Source: Trissonchulus latispiculum | Lineage: Eukaryota > Nematoda > Enoplea > Enoplida > Ironidae | Length of the DNA: 64,000 nt | Assembly (NCBI GenBank): GCA_030248195.1 | Contig: JASAND010008673.1 | Location: 1-64,000, forward strand | Reading direction: 5' to 3' | Part shown: one piece after another, positions 1 through 15,945 of the stretch | Layout: each line of letters starts with the position of its first letter | How positions within the stretch are numbered: position 1 is the first letter of the stretch | The notes under the pieces: model-generated | The model's input: only the letters and a program-made list of their open reading frames with translations | What the model was told of the DNA's origin: nothing | The model's database searches: none | Program-made: the position numbers and the translations under genes

Positions 1-60
1 AATATCTAGCCCTTGCACAATAACATACCTACGTAATCCGTAATAATGGTTCGAACTAAA

Positions 61-238
61 GATACATCAGTCCGTCACTACGGGGCAGGGACCTCATCGT
101 GGGGCCGGGGCCACCTTGGAACCGGTACTAGGGCCCGGGCCTGATAGTTGTACAAAATTTCGCTGAAGCTTGGCTGTGGTCGGGTCCGGGGCCTGACCAC
201 CTGGGCCGGAGCTAAAGTCAGGATCCGGTGCACCCCTA
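61..238. repeat. GC-rich CCGGGC-type degenerate repeat
   Basis: A GC-rich island in AT-rich DNA, made of imperfect GGGGCC and GGGCCCGGG units. Its right end reads as the reverse complement of TAGGGGTGCACCGG, close to the TIR of the element at 60821-61595 (TAGGGTTGTGCCG). I could not find a matching left TIR or a target-site duplication. It is probably a diverged or truncated relative of that element. Confidence 0.4.
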
Positions 239-328
239 GTTAGAACTGCGCGGAACAGTATATAATAGGAACAAGAGACATTGAATTATTTTGGCTAATT
301 ACAAAATGAACTGTTTCAGTTTAATTAC

Positions 329-3169
329 CAAGTGTTCATCAGGCCACAACTGGAGGTTGGAATGGGACTGAATATTTTTCAAGGCTGATTCGTACCTATC
401 AAGTTTGGACAGCTGAAACAGGAAAAATTCGGAAATCAGCTAAGCTAAACCACAAACAAATACTTAACAAATAAGATAATTTAAAAAATCATCAAATGAC
501 ACAGATTACATACAACAAATCCATTTTAAATTGCGGAGATGAAGGAAGGATAAGACAAATGCACGGTTTCTTGCTTCAAAATTTGACGAAACCGATTTTA
601 GGTTTATTTGATGGATTATCGTCTTTTTAGTTGGAGTACAGTGTGTACCTGAGAGTCCAAACTCTGAAAGATAGAGTCAGCTTGTGATGTAAGGGAAGGA
701 TTGGCTGAGACGCAGAGATCAGTTAAATCACTGAGTTGGGTGCGGCATTCGGGAGAGGCGAAGTCACAGGGAAAGGTATCCACCCACTCACGAAGGAGTC
801 GAAGAATATTCTTCTGCAGGTGGGCCAATGTGTCCTGTAAATAAACTTAATTACAATGAAAATTTAATAAAAACTTAATTAAAAATCTACTAAATAAAAC
901 GAATAAAATAAACAGAAAGTTTATGTATGGACACACAAATATGCCTGTAAATGACAGCCAATGCCTGTTTTGCTTGCACTGATTCGATTAGCGTGTAAAG
1001 TTTGGTGAACCTCCTATCAGCTGCGACAGTTTCCTAAATGCAGATATTCCTTACCTTAGAAAAGTTTTGAGGCGCTCTGTTGTGTTCGAAGATGCAGTAC
1101 TGAAACAAATTAAATTTAAATTTACAAAATTTATATAGTTCACTACCGCTACATTGTTTTATGATGGTCCGAACTTAGTACCGTTTACATAATATTTAAA
1201 AAACCAACATCATAGGAAACAGTAACAAGTAAAGTTCCAATGCTAACTCAATGCTAAGCCTACCTGCTTTATTTCCCGTATCAACTCCGCAGGAGCGATG
1301 AAAAGTCTTGCATTCAGAAGAAAAGTGAAGATGAAATTACTCTAAAACAAGAGAACAAATCCTCTTTCGGTGTAGTAACGAAGTTTTAGTAAAATTTAAC
1401 GCCACACAGGAGCAAACAAATAGCAGCAAAGTTGTTATAGACAGCTTTTGTTACAGTTTTTTGAGTTGGTTTCAACATTGCACTTCAAAAAGTTGTGCCG
1501 CAATCTCTATTTTTCGACTACTGCTTTAGCATTAGGTTAGGTTCAGCGTAAAGATTTATATTAATATATATTCAAATTAGTTGCACATATGCGTTCTATC
1601 GACGACTAAACATTTGGGTGATTGGGTAAATATAAACCTAAAAATACCTCCGGATAGTAATCATTCCGAGGAATCAGTCGTCGAATCAGTGCTTGCAGTG
1701 TTCCAGTTAAAATGGTGCCGTTCTCCATAACAATTCCCTAAAGCAGAATCAACAAGTTACCCCTAAAAGGGGTAGTATTCCGCCGTAGCTTTGTGAAGAC
1801 CATAGGAGTTCATATGAACCAGGGGGGAGGTCGCCAACACCCTATCAGATTCTGCCAACATGTTTATGTTTACACTTAAATGTTTAACTAACTAGCATCG
1901 GTTTTGACGACCCCCATTCCCTAAACAGGAGACCTCTTTGAGTGGTCCCCACCAAACAGGTGAACATTCGCGTTTTCTGGTCGGAGCAGCGTTACGCAAT
2001 GCAATTATGATAGTCTTCTTCTGATGTATATAGTGTAGTTGTGCATCTGGAGCATACATGTGCCTGGGGGAGGGGATCCCATGACCTGAGGCTTCCCCCA
2101 GGGGTCGCTCCCCCTCCCTAGATTCCGCTTTTTCAGCGGTTTTCGCTGCTTGCCTGCAATACCCTATGCTTGGGTTTAAAAACAATCCATTTCAATTAAG
2201 TTTATACAACAATGTACAAAGACATGGTATAACTGTCACTTGGCTTGTCCAGACAGGGGGGAGCACTGGTGTGCACCTCTGGCCTCTCTGACGATTAGAA
2301 GGCGTCACAAGCTAGGCCAACCAACGCCAATAGACAACACAATTCTACTACATATTTATTTCGCAATTAGTAAAAACTAGATTGTTGGCTGGAGATTGAT
2401 CAACTAGATTGTTGGCTGGAGATTGACCAATCATAATATTAATACTCTAGCGACGATATTGAAAGTTTCGCTGGAGTACACTAATTCAAGTTTTTGTGAA
2501 ATTGATTGGGAAAATCTATTTGAGCAAAGTGACTACTGATCCTTGTTTGCCACACTTCAACCTCTGCTCATGGTTGATATAAAAATCATCTTAAATTTTG
2601 ATCCCGACTGCCAATGTGGCCAAAATCTTGCCTATCTTTCAAACTGTTTCAATACCAGATTGACAATCTGGAATGACACTGTTTTCTGGCTAGCAGACTA
2701 TTAGACTAATATGCGGAGTGCCGGTTAATTTGCATATTTGTGCATTAAATCTAACTTTTCGCAATTGTGAATTTGCCAAGAGGGGGACATTGTCTTTGTT
2801 ACAGGAAAAGACAATAGGGGGATCAAATCATTAATGTCAGCAAAAGAAAAATATTTTAAAACCGCTTAATACATGAAGATTATTTAAAACTTTTCCCGGC
2901 ATCGAAAATTCATTTCAGCAATTTCTTTGTCAGCATGCTTTTTTCCAGGCCCCCACCACCGAAAAAAAACTGATGCTGCTGGAATTATGTGTTAAAGATA
3001 TGGATTAGTGCAGCAGCCGCAACAATTTTGCACTGTGAAAGGGGTCGAGTCATTACAAAGATTCCGCCTCCGGCGGAATAAAAACAAGATGTAATATATA
3101 TTGATGTCGTAAAAACATTTAATGAGTGTAATGTCATTATTTGTTCACAATCAACATTTATACTACACA

Positions 3170-3258
<89 letters not shown>

Positions 3259-3612
3259 TTCTTCGTAATTAGTACAGATCAAATTCGGTTTTAAATTTGG
3301 TTCGGTTGTGCCTCAGGAAGTCAAAGGATGGAGCTGTGACAGACCAAACCGAAGGCTGCGGATTCGACCTCCCACCTGAGTTAGGAAAATTTTTGCTTCA
3401 ACTGCTTTTTCTGTCGTAACTTTCCTTCTGTTAGTACTATTTTATTTTCGCTAATAGCATTAAATATATACTTCTTCATGGCTGGGTTCAAAAGAAACCC
3501 TTTTCTTGGGCAACTTCAGGGATCCGGTGGCGACTTCGTGACCTCCACCTCCATAAATAACACCACCATTGCTTAGTCCATTATACATACTGTTGTAAGT
3601 ACGACCGGACTG
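329..3612 (-). CDS. RASGEF1-like Ras guanine nucleotide exchange factor, 3'-truncated by window edge
   Basis: Six minus-strand exons, all joined in phase 0 with GT-AG borders: 3472-3612, 1648-1737, 1264-1341, 1055-1099, 649-834 and 329-412. Read in order they give a Gly-rich stretch ending FEPSHEE, then GTLQALIRRLIPRNDYYPE, FIFTFLLNARLF, and LLREWVDTFPCDF, followed by LSKLDRYESALKNI. This order matches the RasGEF N-terminal domain of the RASGEF1A/B/C family (GSLEAL..LVP..DYYPD, IFTFLLSSRLF, LL.EW...FP.DF). Family members promote GDP release from Ras/Rap-type small GTPases in the cytoplasm. The catalytic CDC25 domain should follow to the left, outside the window, so activity cannot be judged. 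The start codon was not located; more 5' exons may lie beyond 3612. The intron between the first two listed exons holds an AC/AT microsatellite. Confidence 0.82.
1751..1795 (+). repeat. 45-bp interspersed motif, copy 1
   Basis: Begins AACAAGTTACCC, continues with an AAAAGGGG block and ends in a CCGCCGTAG core. A near-identical copy occurs at 5704-5750, and a shorter reverse-strand relative at about 34331-34365. CCCCTAAAAGGGG can form a small hairpin. It lies in an intron or 5' flank of the RASGEF1-like gene. Confidence 0.5.
3163..3257. repeat. (AC)n(AT)n compound microsatellite
   Basis: A run of CA dinucleotides passes directly into a run of AT dinucleotides. It is intronic with respect to the RASGEF1-like gene. 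Reading frames across it are artefacts. Confidence 0.95.
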
Positions 3613-4228
3613 CTAAAATAAATAATACGAGATCCAGTGAACAAAATCTCATGTTTATATATTATTCGCGGAGGCAGTGGGAAAGTTTAGGGCAGAAAAT
3701 GGAAAAGAAAATGTTGGTCCTATCCAAAAATAAGAAAAGGTATAAAAATTTTATTGGAAACAATGGCTCCAATTCACGAAGTTTGCACCCAATTATAAAT
3801 GTTATAAACTTAAAACAAGCCCGACTTCGGCAACAACTGCTCAATTTTTATCGACAAAATTAACATAATTCAGAAAGTTGAGAAAAACGACTGACTTGAG
3901 GAATAGTTGGTCAATGGTTTGAGAAAAATATATTTTCAGAAAATTATACAAAGAGTTTAATGTGAAACAGTTTAAGTTAACCTCACACTTTACAACCTTG
4001 TAATATTTCTAAATTGTAGGGCCACCGTTTGTGTCGGCAACTTTCTTTCAATATTGCACCTGTAATTTTGGGAAAACGTTATAGAGTCTGACGATGTCCT
4101 GCGGAGTGTGAATCGTATCCAATCGCAGTAACGATGCAGATTAATGACAGAGTTGTTTGAGTGTATGTTTCGTAACTTTAACAACGAAGAAAAACTACAT
4201 AATTGATTCTGCACCCCACAGCCGGAAA

Positions 4229-5488
4229 AACCAACTCGGATCTTTTCCACAATTCCCCCTCAATACAAACTGGATGGATGAGGGGTTATTAGGTGATCCA
4301 AATGCGTTCATATTTTGGGCAGGTGTTACCAGAGCCACAGTAATTTCAAAAATGAAAAAATTTAAATTTTCTAAAATTTCAAAATTTCTTAAATTCCAAA
4401 ATTTTTGAATTTTTTAAAATTTTTCGGTGGAATCAATGATGCTGAGCATTTTTCCTTGTTGCACCATCATCTGAAAATGGGGTCTTTCCCATTAGCCCCC
4501 CCCCACAGCTCCAAAGAAGTACCGAAGAAGCACAATTTGACTAATTGAGTTGAAATTTGGTAGGGGTATGCTGGTATGGTAGGGGTAACTGCTGATTTCA
4601 AAAATGCAAAAATTTTAAAATTTTTAAAAACATTTTTAAAATTTTAAAATTTTAGTTTGGTAAGGGGGGGACCAAGGGGAATTGAAAATTTTTTTAAAAT
4701 TTTGCTGAAAACTTTTCTGGGGCGCTGATCACGAATCCGAAATCGGTTTTTCGATGCAGTTTTTCGTTAGCTCAGGCTAAGCTTACATCTTAAGCTTACA
4801 AGTTTAGCTTATATTAAGCTAATGAAAAGCTGGATCGAAAAACGGATTTCAGATTCGTATTCTACGACCCCGAAAACCCCTATATACATCTTTTCAGCAA
4901 AATCGAAGACAAAAAATTTTTCGGTTCCCTTCCCTTACCAAACTAAAATTTTAAAAATTTTAAAAATTTTTTAAAATTTTAAAATTTTTGCATTTGTGAA
5001 ATCAGCAGGTCCGAAAACCTACCCTTACCAAATTTCAAATCAATCAGTCAAGTTGTGTTTCTTCGGTACTTCTTCGGAGCTGTGGGGGGATAATGGGAAA
5101 GACCCTGAAAATGCTTCCTGCGATCTATACAGCGGATCTAACTGTAAAGATCAAACAAAAACGCCGCCTGTTTACAGCAGTATAGTGTGTTGATTATTGG
5201 CGGCAATTTCTATTGATCTTTACAGTTAGATCCACTGTAGAGATAGCAGGAAGCATTTTAAGTAGAATGTCCAAGAACAAAAAATGCTCAGCATCATCGA
5301 TTCCACCGAAAAATTTCAAACAAGTTCAAAAATTTTTAAATTTTAAAAATTTTAATTTTTTAAAATTTTTGAAGTAAATGTGCCTCAGGTAACACCCTAC
5401 CAAAATACAAACACATGTGGATCACCCAATAGCCTCCAATCCAATCAGTTTGTTTTGAGGGGGGATTGTGGAAAGGATCCACCAACTC
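4229..5488. repeat. Long imperfect palindrome (foldback element)
   Basis: The left arm (from CCAACTCGGATC near 4231, through a CCCCCTCAATAC block, to GGTTTTTCGATG near 4745) reappears reverse-complemented in the right arm (from about 4825 to the GAGTTGG complement near 5488). Arms are about 550-600 bp and the centre is near 4795. Runs of AAAATTTT units occur in both arms. A segment resembling 4820-4940 recurs diverged at about 5500-5690. A separate hairpin element (5108-5258) sits inside the right arm only, so it inserted later. No coding sequence is credible. It looks like an old foldback or long-TIR MITE. Confidence 0.75.
5108..5258. mobile_element. Nested hairpin MITE inside the palindrome
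   Basis: Ends are AAAATGCTTCCTGC and its reverse complement GCAGGAAGCATTTT, with further pairing inward through GATCTAACTGTAAAGATC. It is present in the right arm of the larger palindrome and absent from the corresponding place in the left arm. About 150 bp, non-coding. Confidence 0.65.
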
Positions 5489-5703
5489 TTGTGTGTGAGC
5501 TGATCGAAAAACAAGGCTTGCATTATCGCATCATATGACACAGAATGCAGGTTCGTGTCCCTGTAGAGAGCTATTGAAAAGCTGAATCGAATACCTAACC
5601 TCCGATTCGTGTTCTGCTAACCAGAAAACCCATATAATGCATCGTTTCAGCAAACTCAAGGTCAAATATTTTTCGGTTCATCTTGGTCCCCCTGTACGAA
5701 TCG

Positions 5704-5750
5704 AAACAAGTTACCCATTAAAAGGGGAATAATACCGCCGTAGAGTTTGG
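5704..5750 (+). repeat. 45-bp interspersed motif, copy 2
   Basis: Second copy of the motif at 1751-1795: AACAAGTTACCC, AAAAGGGG and ACCGCCGTAG in the same order and spacing, with a few substitutions. No gene is seen from here to 7131. Confidence 0.5.
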
Positions 5751-7135
5751 GATTTATGTGTTCAACGTTTTGTTAGTTTTCATCATACTGTTTTAGTGTA
5801 CGGTGACGTTAGCTTTTGACGAGTTTCAACTCCACGACATTTACCTTTCCTGAGACAAAAGAATGAGAGTATTTTATGCCATTTGCCACTGCCAATTGTG
5901 AAACTAAAATTATACCGGAAGAAGGATTCGATGTGTGTCCGGAAGAGTGCCAAGCGGACACCCTAGCCACTACACTACTCTGAATATAGCGATTTTATCG
6001 AGTAAACTGCGTGAGAGAAAGTTATCATTTATCTATATATGTTTATTTTAAACAATTTATTTTATCTAAATTCTGAAGCAAAGCAAACACTAATGAAATA
6101 AATACAGTGCAAGCGCAAAATCAGTCTTTACCCACGAAAATTGTAACATCAGTTGTAGCTATTTATTGATCTGTTAAACCTCTGCCAATCAAGTAACAGG
6201 CAAATAACGCCCGATTTTCGGTAATATGAGAAAAGGCGGAGAGTGATCGCGTGCAAAACAATTTACAGGGCGTTGAAAATTAACTAAATTGACTGTAATG
6301 ATGCTCTAAAAATTGCAAAATCGTAGAAAAATTGTTGGGCAAAAAACCTGCGTAACAGGGACATGTGTTGAAGATAGGACGGAAATCCTCCGCGCCAAGC
6401 AATTTACATGCAAAACATATGAATTCAGATGGGTCAACCCATTACAAGTATACCGCCTCCGGCGGTATAATAATAAAAATGGAATTTGGAAATCGAAAAT
6501 TGTGATATATATTTGAGCTCAGCGTGGTCGAAAACAAACCCATACCAAATTATGCTTTAAATGTGGCATGTCGCAGTCGCTACGTCGCTTGAGAGGTTAG
6601 CCATTTTATCACATGGAACTTTAGTTTTTTCTATGAAGACCTACTTGAACTAGATTTTAGGCAAAAAACATAAACCTTCCGGATTCAGGTTCGTGAAATA
6701 TATACATGAAACATAAGATTTAACTTTAATTTAACAGATGGTTTTTTATCATGAAGTCGCAATTCCTCTAAATCTGAAAACAAACAAAATTTTTTATTTG
6801 TTTTCATAGGATGTCAACGAGTCCACCACAACTGCGAATGAAATTGTAAACATTGCAAATGTGTGTGTGTACATGCAAACGCCAAACAGTAGCTGAGAAT
6901 TTGATCCATAATTTCGTCAATATTGACAATTCGGCTTGTCGTAATGTCGCTTGTCGTTTTAAAAAATGCTTTGAACTTTACTTTTCTTTCATACTGGTAA
7001 GCACAAAGCACAAATTTTTCGGTGATTCTTCCGTATACACATACCTGTGTCTAAAATTCGCAAAACTTAACCTATTGAGCTCAATATGGTATGGGTGCAT
7101 TTTAGCTCATTTCTGATCGATCTGTAACAGCTTAA

Positions 7136-8116
7136 GGTGGTGATTCCTTTTGGGCACATATTGTTATTTGGCGGCGTAAATCAAGATGAAATTCGATGAA
7201 ACTTTCCGAAATAAGTTCTTTTAGCGTTCTAACACCCCCCGCACAATTCCGACTCAAAAATTCGAGATTTCCGATCAGAGTGGTTTTTCCCAATTTCTGA
7301 ACGTTTGACAGCAGCTATACAGTTATAACTATATGCATTCGAAAGATCTCATTGAGCTTCACATTTTTGCTTTTTAAAGCAAGTTTCTAGCTTTTCTCTA
7401 CCGTGAGATATAGCCGATTTTCTTGTTTTGGCGTCGAAAACTTGTCATTTTTGCTGATATCAAATAATCCAACATTTCCTGAACTACGCAAGCTGTAAAA
7501 TCAAACTAAGGGTGTCGATCTGAAGGTCTCACAGGGACAAATTATCCGAGGCATGATCGTCTTCCAACTGCTATCCTGTAGGCTGCTATCATAAAAAACG
7601 TAGTTTTTGCAAAAACACGACCAATTTTTTCCAAAGATTGTGGAGCATTCACCATGCAAGTTGGAGGGCTGCTACTGAACAAATGTGTTCTGCACAAACA
7701 TACCCAGGGACGATTTTTTAGTTGCCCCGATTGCTGCTTTCTAGCTATAGTAATCGCTCGACAAATTTGGAAAAAGTAGGCAAAATACAGGTTACACACA
7801 CATTTCAGCTTATATCTCGATAACGAAGAGCGATTTCACAATAAATAAAAAATCGTCCCCAGCTATTTGATGGAGGTATCGAATGATATAACCGATGTCT
7901 CGCGAAAAAATTTACTTGAGTCTGCAAAAATTCTGGAAAATTATACTTCTTCTAAAATGTGTTAAAAATATTTTAGAAAAGAAACATTAGTTTCGTGAGA
8001 TGCATTAAAAAGAGAAAATGTCAAGCTACATTTTGATATAAAAATGGCTTCTTAACTCCAAGTAATGAATGAGTAATAATGGTGCAAACTTTATGTGACC
8101 AAAGGGAATCACCACC
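7136..8116. mobile_element. 981-bp TIR element flanked by TTAA
   Basis: The left end is GGTGGTGATTCC and the right end GGAATCACCACC, a perfect 12-bp inverted repeat that extends imperfectly (CTTTTGGGCAC against CTTTGGTCAC). Both ends are flanked by TTAA (7132-7135 and 8117-8120). TTAA duplications are typical of piggyBac and Kolobok superfamilies. No transposase frame is visible, so it is non-autonomous. A TA-target (Tc1/mariner-like) reading cannot be excluded. Confidence 0.7.
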
Positions 8117-8120
8117 TTAA

Positions 8121-12364
<4,244 letters not shown>

Positions 12365-13301
12365 TATATATATCCGTATTAAGCAAATTTAGAATTGAAT
12401 AAAATGTCCTGTTATAATAATAAATTAAACTGAATATGCTGTTAAAAATTGACGGATACTTAATTAAACCATATCAATAAGCTGATATCTGATAAGGGTT
12501 GCCATAGCCTGTATGCTTATATACCGCTGACCCTTATATTGTAAGCTGTTAAAAAGAACACAATGTTCACAATTATTAGACTCAAAATCTGGAAATAGAA
12601 ATTCTGTACTAATGAAAAAACGCTGGAAATGTTTAGCTTTAAGTCATGATGAATCTAAATTCAGTTTTTCACGGTTTTAGGAGTATATTGACAAAATCCT
12701 TTGATGCTTTCTTTCATTTTGAGAGCACAACCAAGGCAGTTAAATTTTTAAAAGAATTAAGCAAAAATGTTAAGATATTCTGTCTTCACTCGGGTTGGTC
12801 GACAATTAGTTTTCTATCTGATATTAAGTGGTGTTGATTATCTTATACTATAGTCCAAAACAAATGGAACTTTTCAAAAACTCAATTTGATTTCAAGTAT
12901 ATAAAGCAAATCTAGACAGTTAAATTTATTCTTACAAAACTTTGCAAAGTCACAGGACGAAAGTGGAACGTGGCTATCGCTTCGGCTATTTCTGAGCGTT
13001 AGTGGTCGGCCTGCAGTGAATGCAGAAAGCGCATGTGGGGTCCTTTCAGATGTTGAAAGTAAATACTCATGTATTTGATATTTTGCGAACATGTAAACAA
13101 CATAAACCGAACTAACAGCCAAAACAAACACTAGATGCAAACTGTGTTAGTAGAAGCTTTAATTTTAAAGTTTCCCAGAATGTTTAATGCAGATAAGCAT
13201 TCAAAAAACATTGGACAATATTAATCCAAAAATTCGTGCAAAATTTAATTTAACAAGCAAGATTGTCTGCAAAAGGTTAAAAGTTTTGTCTTACACTTTA
13301 G

Positions 13302-13420
13302 GAAATTGTAGGCCTGCTGCACAGCCAAATTTAGGGTTAGCAGACGATGTCTGTAAATGGGAAGCAGGGGGAAAGTGCGGTTGCATGAATGCGGTGCTGT
13401 TGGATCTCTTTGTGTCTTAA
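13302..13420 (+). other. Short cysteine-containing frame, possible exon
   Basis: After a CTTTAG acceptor-like site, a frame with four cysteines (GNCRP, DVCKW, GKCGC) runs to a stop at 13420. No family is recognised and no upstream exon of matching phase was found. Listed only because the composition is less AT-biased than its surroundings. Confidence 0.2.
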
Positions 13421-14615
13421 TGCATGGAAAAGTCAGCTGATTCCTTTTCTGATAAGATCAACATGAGCAATATGGCGTGGAGACAGGATTTTATCTATAT
13501 GTTCCTGAGTATATATAGTATAAAGTATATAATAAACTATATAAAATAAATTATATAACGCAGAAGGACTTTCGCTACCAAAGTGAACAGGTCTGCAATA
13601 AGTGCTTATTATTAGATCCTTTTCAAGTCAACTATAGGAAAACTTAAACCAGCACAATTTAAAAATAAATAGTAGCTTCAACCGATATTTTTGTCTGCTG
13701 ATCAGTTATCTTCTTTTTAAACTAGTTTTCACTGTGCCAACTTCGAAGACTAGAGTGCAGACAGAATGCAACTGGTTTTTCAACACAAAATTAAGCCTTT
13801 GTTGACATTAGAAAATCCACATGTTAAAGATGCGCAGCCTATCTTCAACACTGGCTTACACGCTATCATGCCTCAACTGTTAATTTGTGTGTAGGAAATG
13901 CAAAAGTTGCCCCCGGAGCAACTTTAAGAGACCTGCTGCGCTGAGGCGCAGCAGGAAAAATGAGGGTAACTGTACTAGCTGCGACAATTTTACATATTTC
14001 AGGGGCCGAAGGAAACACCGGTTTGAAACTGAGATGTACCGAGAGTAGGCCAAAGATCAATTAAAAAACTGATTATATTTAATTGGCACAATTACAACGA
14101 AAACTAATAAAACAATTAAGTAGACTTTAACTTCAAATTGTTCAAATCTGCACTAAATGCAAATAACTGTAGAAAATTTTTAGCGGGCATTCTTTCACAA
14201 TGCACATTGTCCATTTACTACCAGAGTTTCTACAAGGCAATTCGGTGGGCAATCCCAACTTAAATTTTCTAAATTTCTCTATTCTAACTTTTTCCAGCTA
14301 TATGACCAAAGCTTATTCATCGTGAGGGAGCTGAGCTAAGTGAATCAGCATAAAAAAGGAGTCAATCACCGAAAGTGACAGCCAGTTAGCCTAAACCTAA
14401 AATTTATTGGCAGAAAAGAGGGAGGGAGGACAAGGAAAGATGAAAATGATTCAAGGGAAGATGAATGTATATTAAAAGAGGCCCTTTTTAAAAATGATTG
14501 TCACTCTTGAGGTGGGAATTTTGAGGGTAGAAAAGCCGACATTTTGCGGCCTCATAAATCACAAGCGACATGTGTTCCAGTAGAAGCCACAAACTAAACC
14601 TAGGTACTAAATTAT

Positions 14616-14961
14616 TTAAACACTTTCAGCAACAGCTATACTCCAGTTTTTCTGTGAAATTAAAATTACCAATTCAATTTTGCATTGAAAAATGTTGCAG
14701 TAATTAATTTTTAATTCAGACTGAACACGAACAGGTAAGACTTACAGGAAATCGCTCATCTCTCCTGTCATAGGTCGGCCAGTGCATGAATCTTTGCATT
14801 CTTCTGATAAAATCCAAATCAATAATATTCTGCAAAAATACGAATTAAAATTAAAAATTATAACTTATGTTGAGATCAAGTTAAATTTCAATTAGAATTA
14901 ATTAATACTTTTCAAGTTTCCTATTTCTGAAACGACTCTATTATATTACCTTGTTGGACAT
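14616..14961 (-). CDS. Possible three-exon 43-residue protein
   Basis: Minus-strand exons 14950-14961 (MSNK), 14746-14829 and 14616-14651 join in phase 0 through GT-AG introns (donors AAG|GTAATA and CCT|GTAAGT; acceptors TTTGCAG and TTTCACAG). The middle exon reads NIIDLDFIRRMQRF then MHWPTYDRRDERFP. The last exon ends VAESV and a stop. The middle exon composition is clearly protein-like. No family is recognised; the WP motif recalls the start of a BIR domain, but no zinc ligands follow. The third exon is the weakest part, and the true gene may continue elsewhere. Confidence 0.4.
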
Positions 14962-15720
14962 ATGGCTTGGTCACTCACTACTAGCTGTGCAACAAACGTA
15001 TTTATAACATTTTTAAAAGCAAAATTTCAATTTCGAGCAGCACAGCGTAAACAAATAGTAAAAAGCAGTTATTGTGTAACCTAACCTAAGCCACTTAAAA
15101 ATGTTTGAACCTTATTTATAATTAAGCCTAAAAAAATAAATTGCGCAATACCACAAGACGATTCAAATATCTCATGAAATATTTTTATTACAGTCTCATG
15201 GGACCCTATGAAACCCAAAAATTGACCTTAAGCAAAACTCGGGGAGTCAATAAAACTTATTAATACAAAATGTTGTGCGCAAGGCAGATATCCGAAATTA
15301 AAAATTTATGAAGGCATGTGGTATAATCCATAAATGTCACCACAAACGGATCTTGGCCTAAAGTATGAGCTAAGCCTCCAGAAGGGACCTTGAGCTGAGC
15401 TAAGGGAGGAAATGACTTGACTAAGCTTTCAGCTCAAGTGTTGACTCACTCAAAATTCAACAACAAGTTAACGATAGAGAGGGATACCGAACTAAGGAGA
15501 ATTGGTGGAGCTAAAGTGCTCCAGAAGATAATTTTCCAGAAGATAATAGTGTCCATAAATTCAGACAACAAAAGAAAAATGAGATAATATCATAGTTCCT
15601 TCTGAGCAAATCTTTCCAGCAAATTTCTTCCTGCAGCAAAAGCTGTCTGGTACGCTTTACCAGTTTTCATGAAGTCCGCAATAACGGAACGTGCATGAGA
15701 AGCTTCGCGAAAACTGGTTA

Positions 15721-15945
15721 AGGGCCTTTTCTTAAATTGGATTAAACGGATTAACTTAAACTTTAAGAACATACGCTCACGGATTAACCGTATTAGAGTT
15801 TAGGTAATCCGCGAGTTACACTGACTATAGCTTAATCAAGTGCTTAAGTCCACGATTTGTTAGAATATGTCGAATTCTGCTTAATATTTTCAAGCTATTC
15901 CGTGTAGGTGTAAGTTAATCCGTTTAGTTTTTAATGAAGGCGAAA
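15721..15945. mobile_element. Relic of GGATTAAACGG-type TIR element
   Basis: The left side reads GGGCCTTTTCTTAAATTGG followed by ATTAAACGGATTAAC. The right side contains the reverse complement of a similar string (GTTAATCCGTTTAG, then AATGAAGGCG). The body repeats TTAATCCG-like units. It resembles the better-preserved element at 59119-59633. Confidence 0.45.

Noticed and set aside
5905..5975. Minus-strand tRNA-like sequence (TAGTGTAGTGGCTAGGG ... ATCGAATCC)
   Set aside because: A-box-like and B-box-like strings are present but no cloverleaf can be drawn; too weak to annotate.
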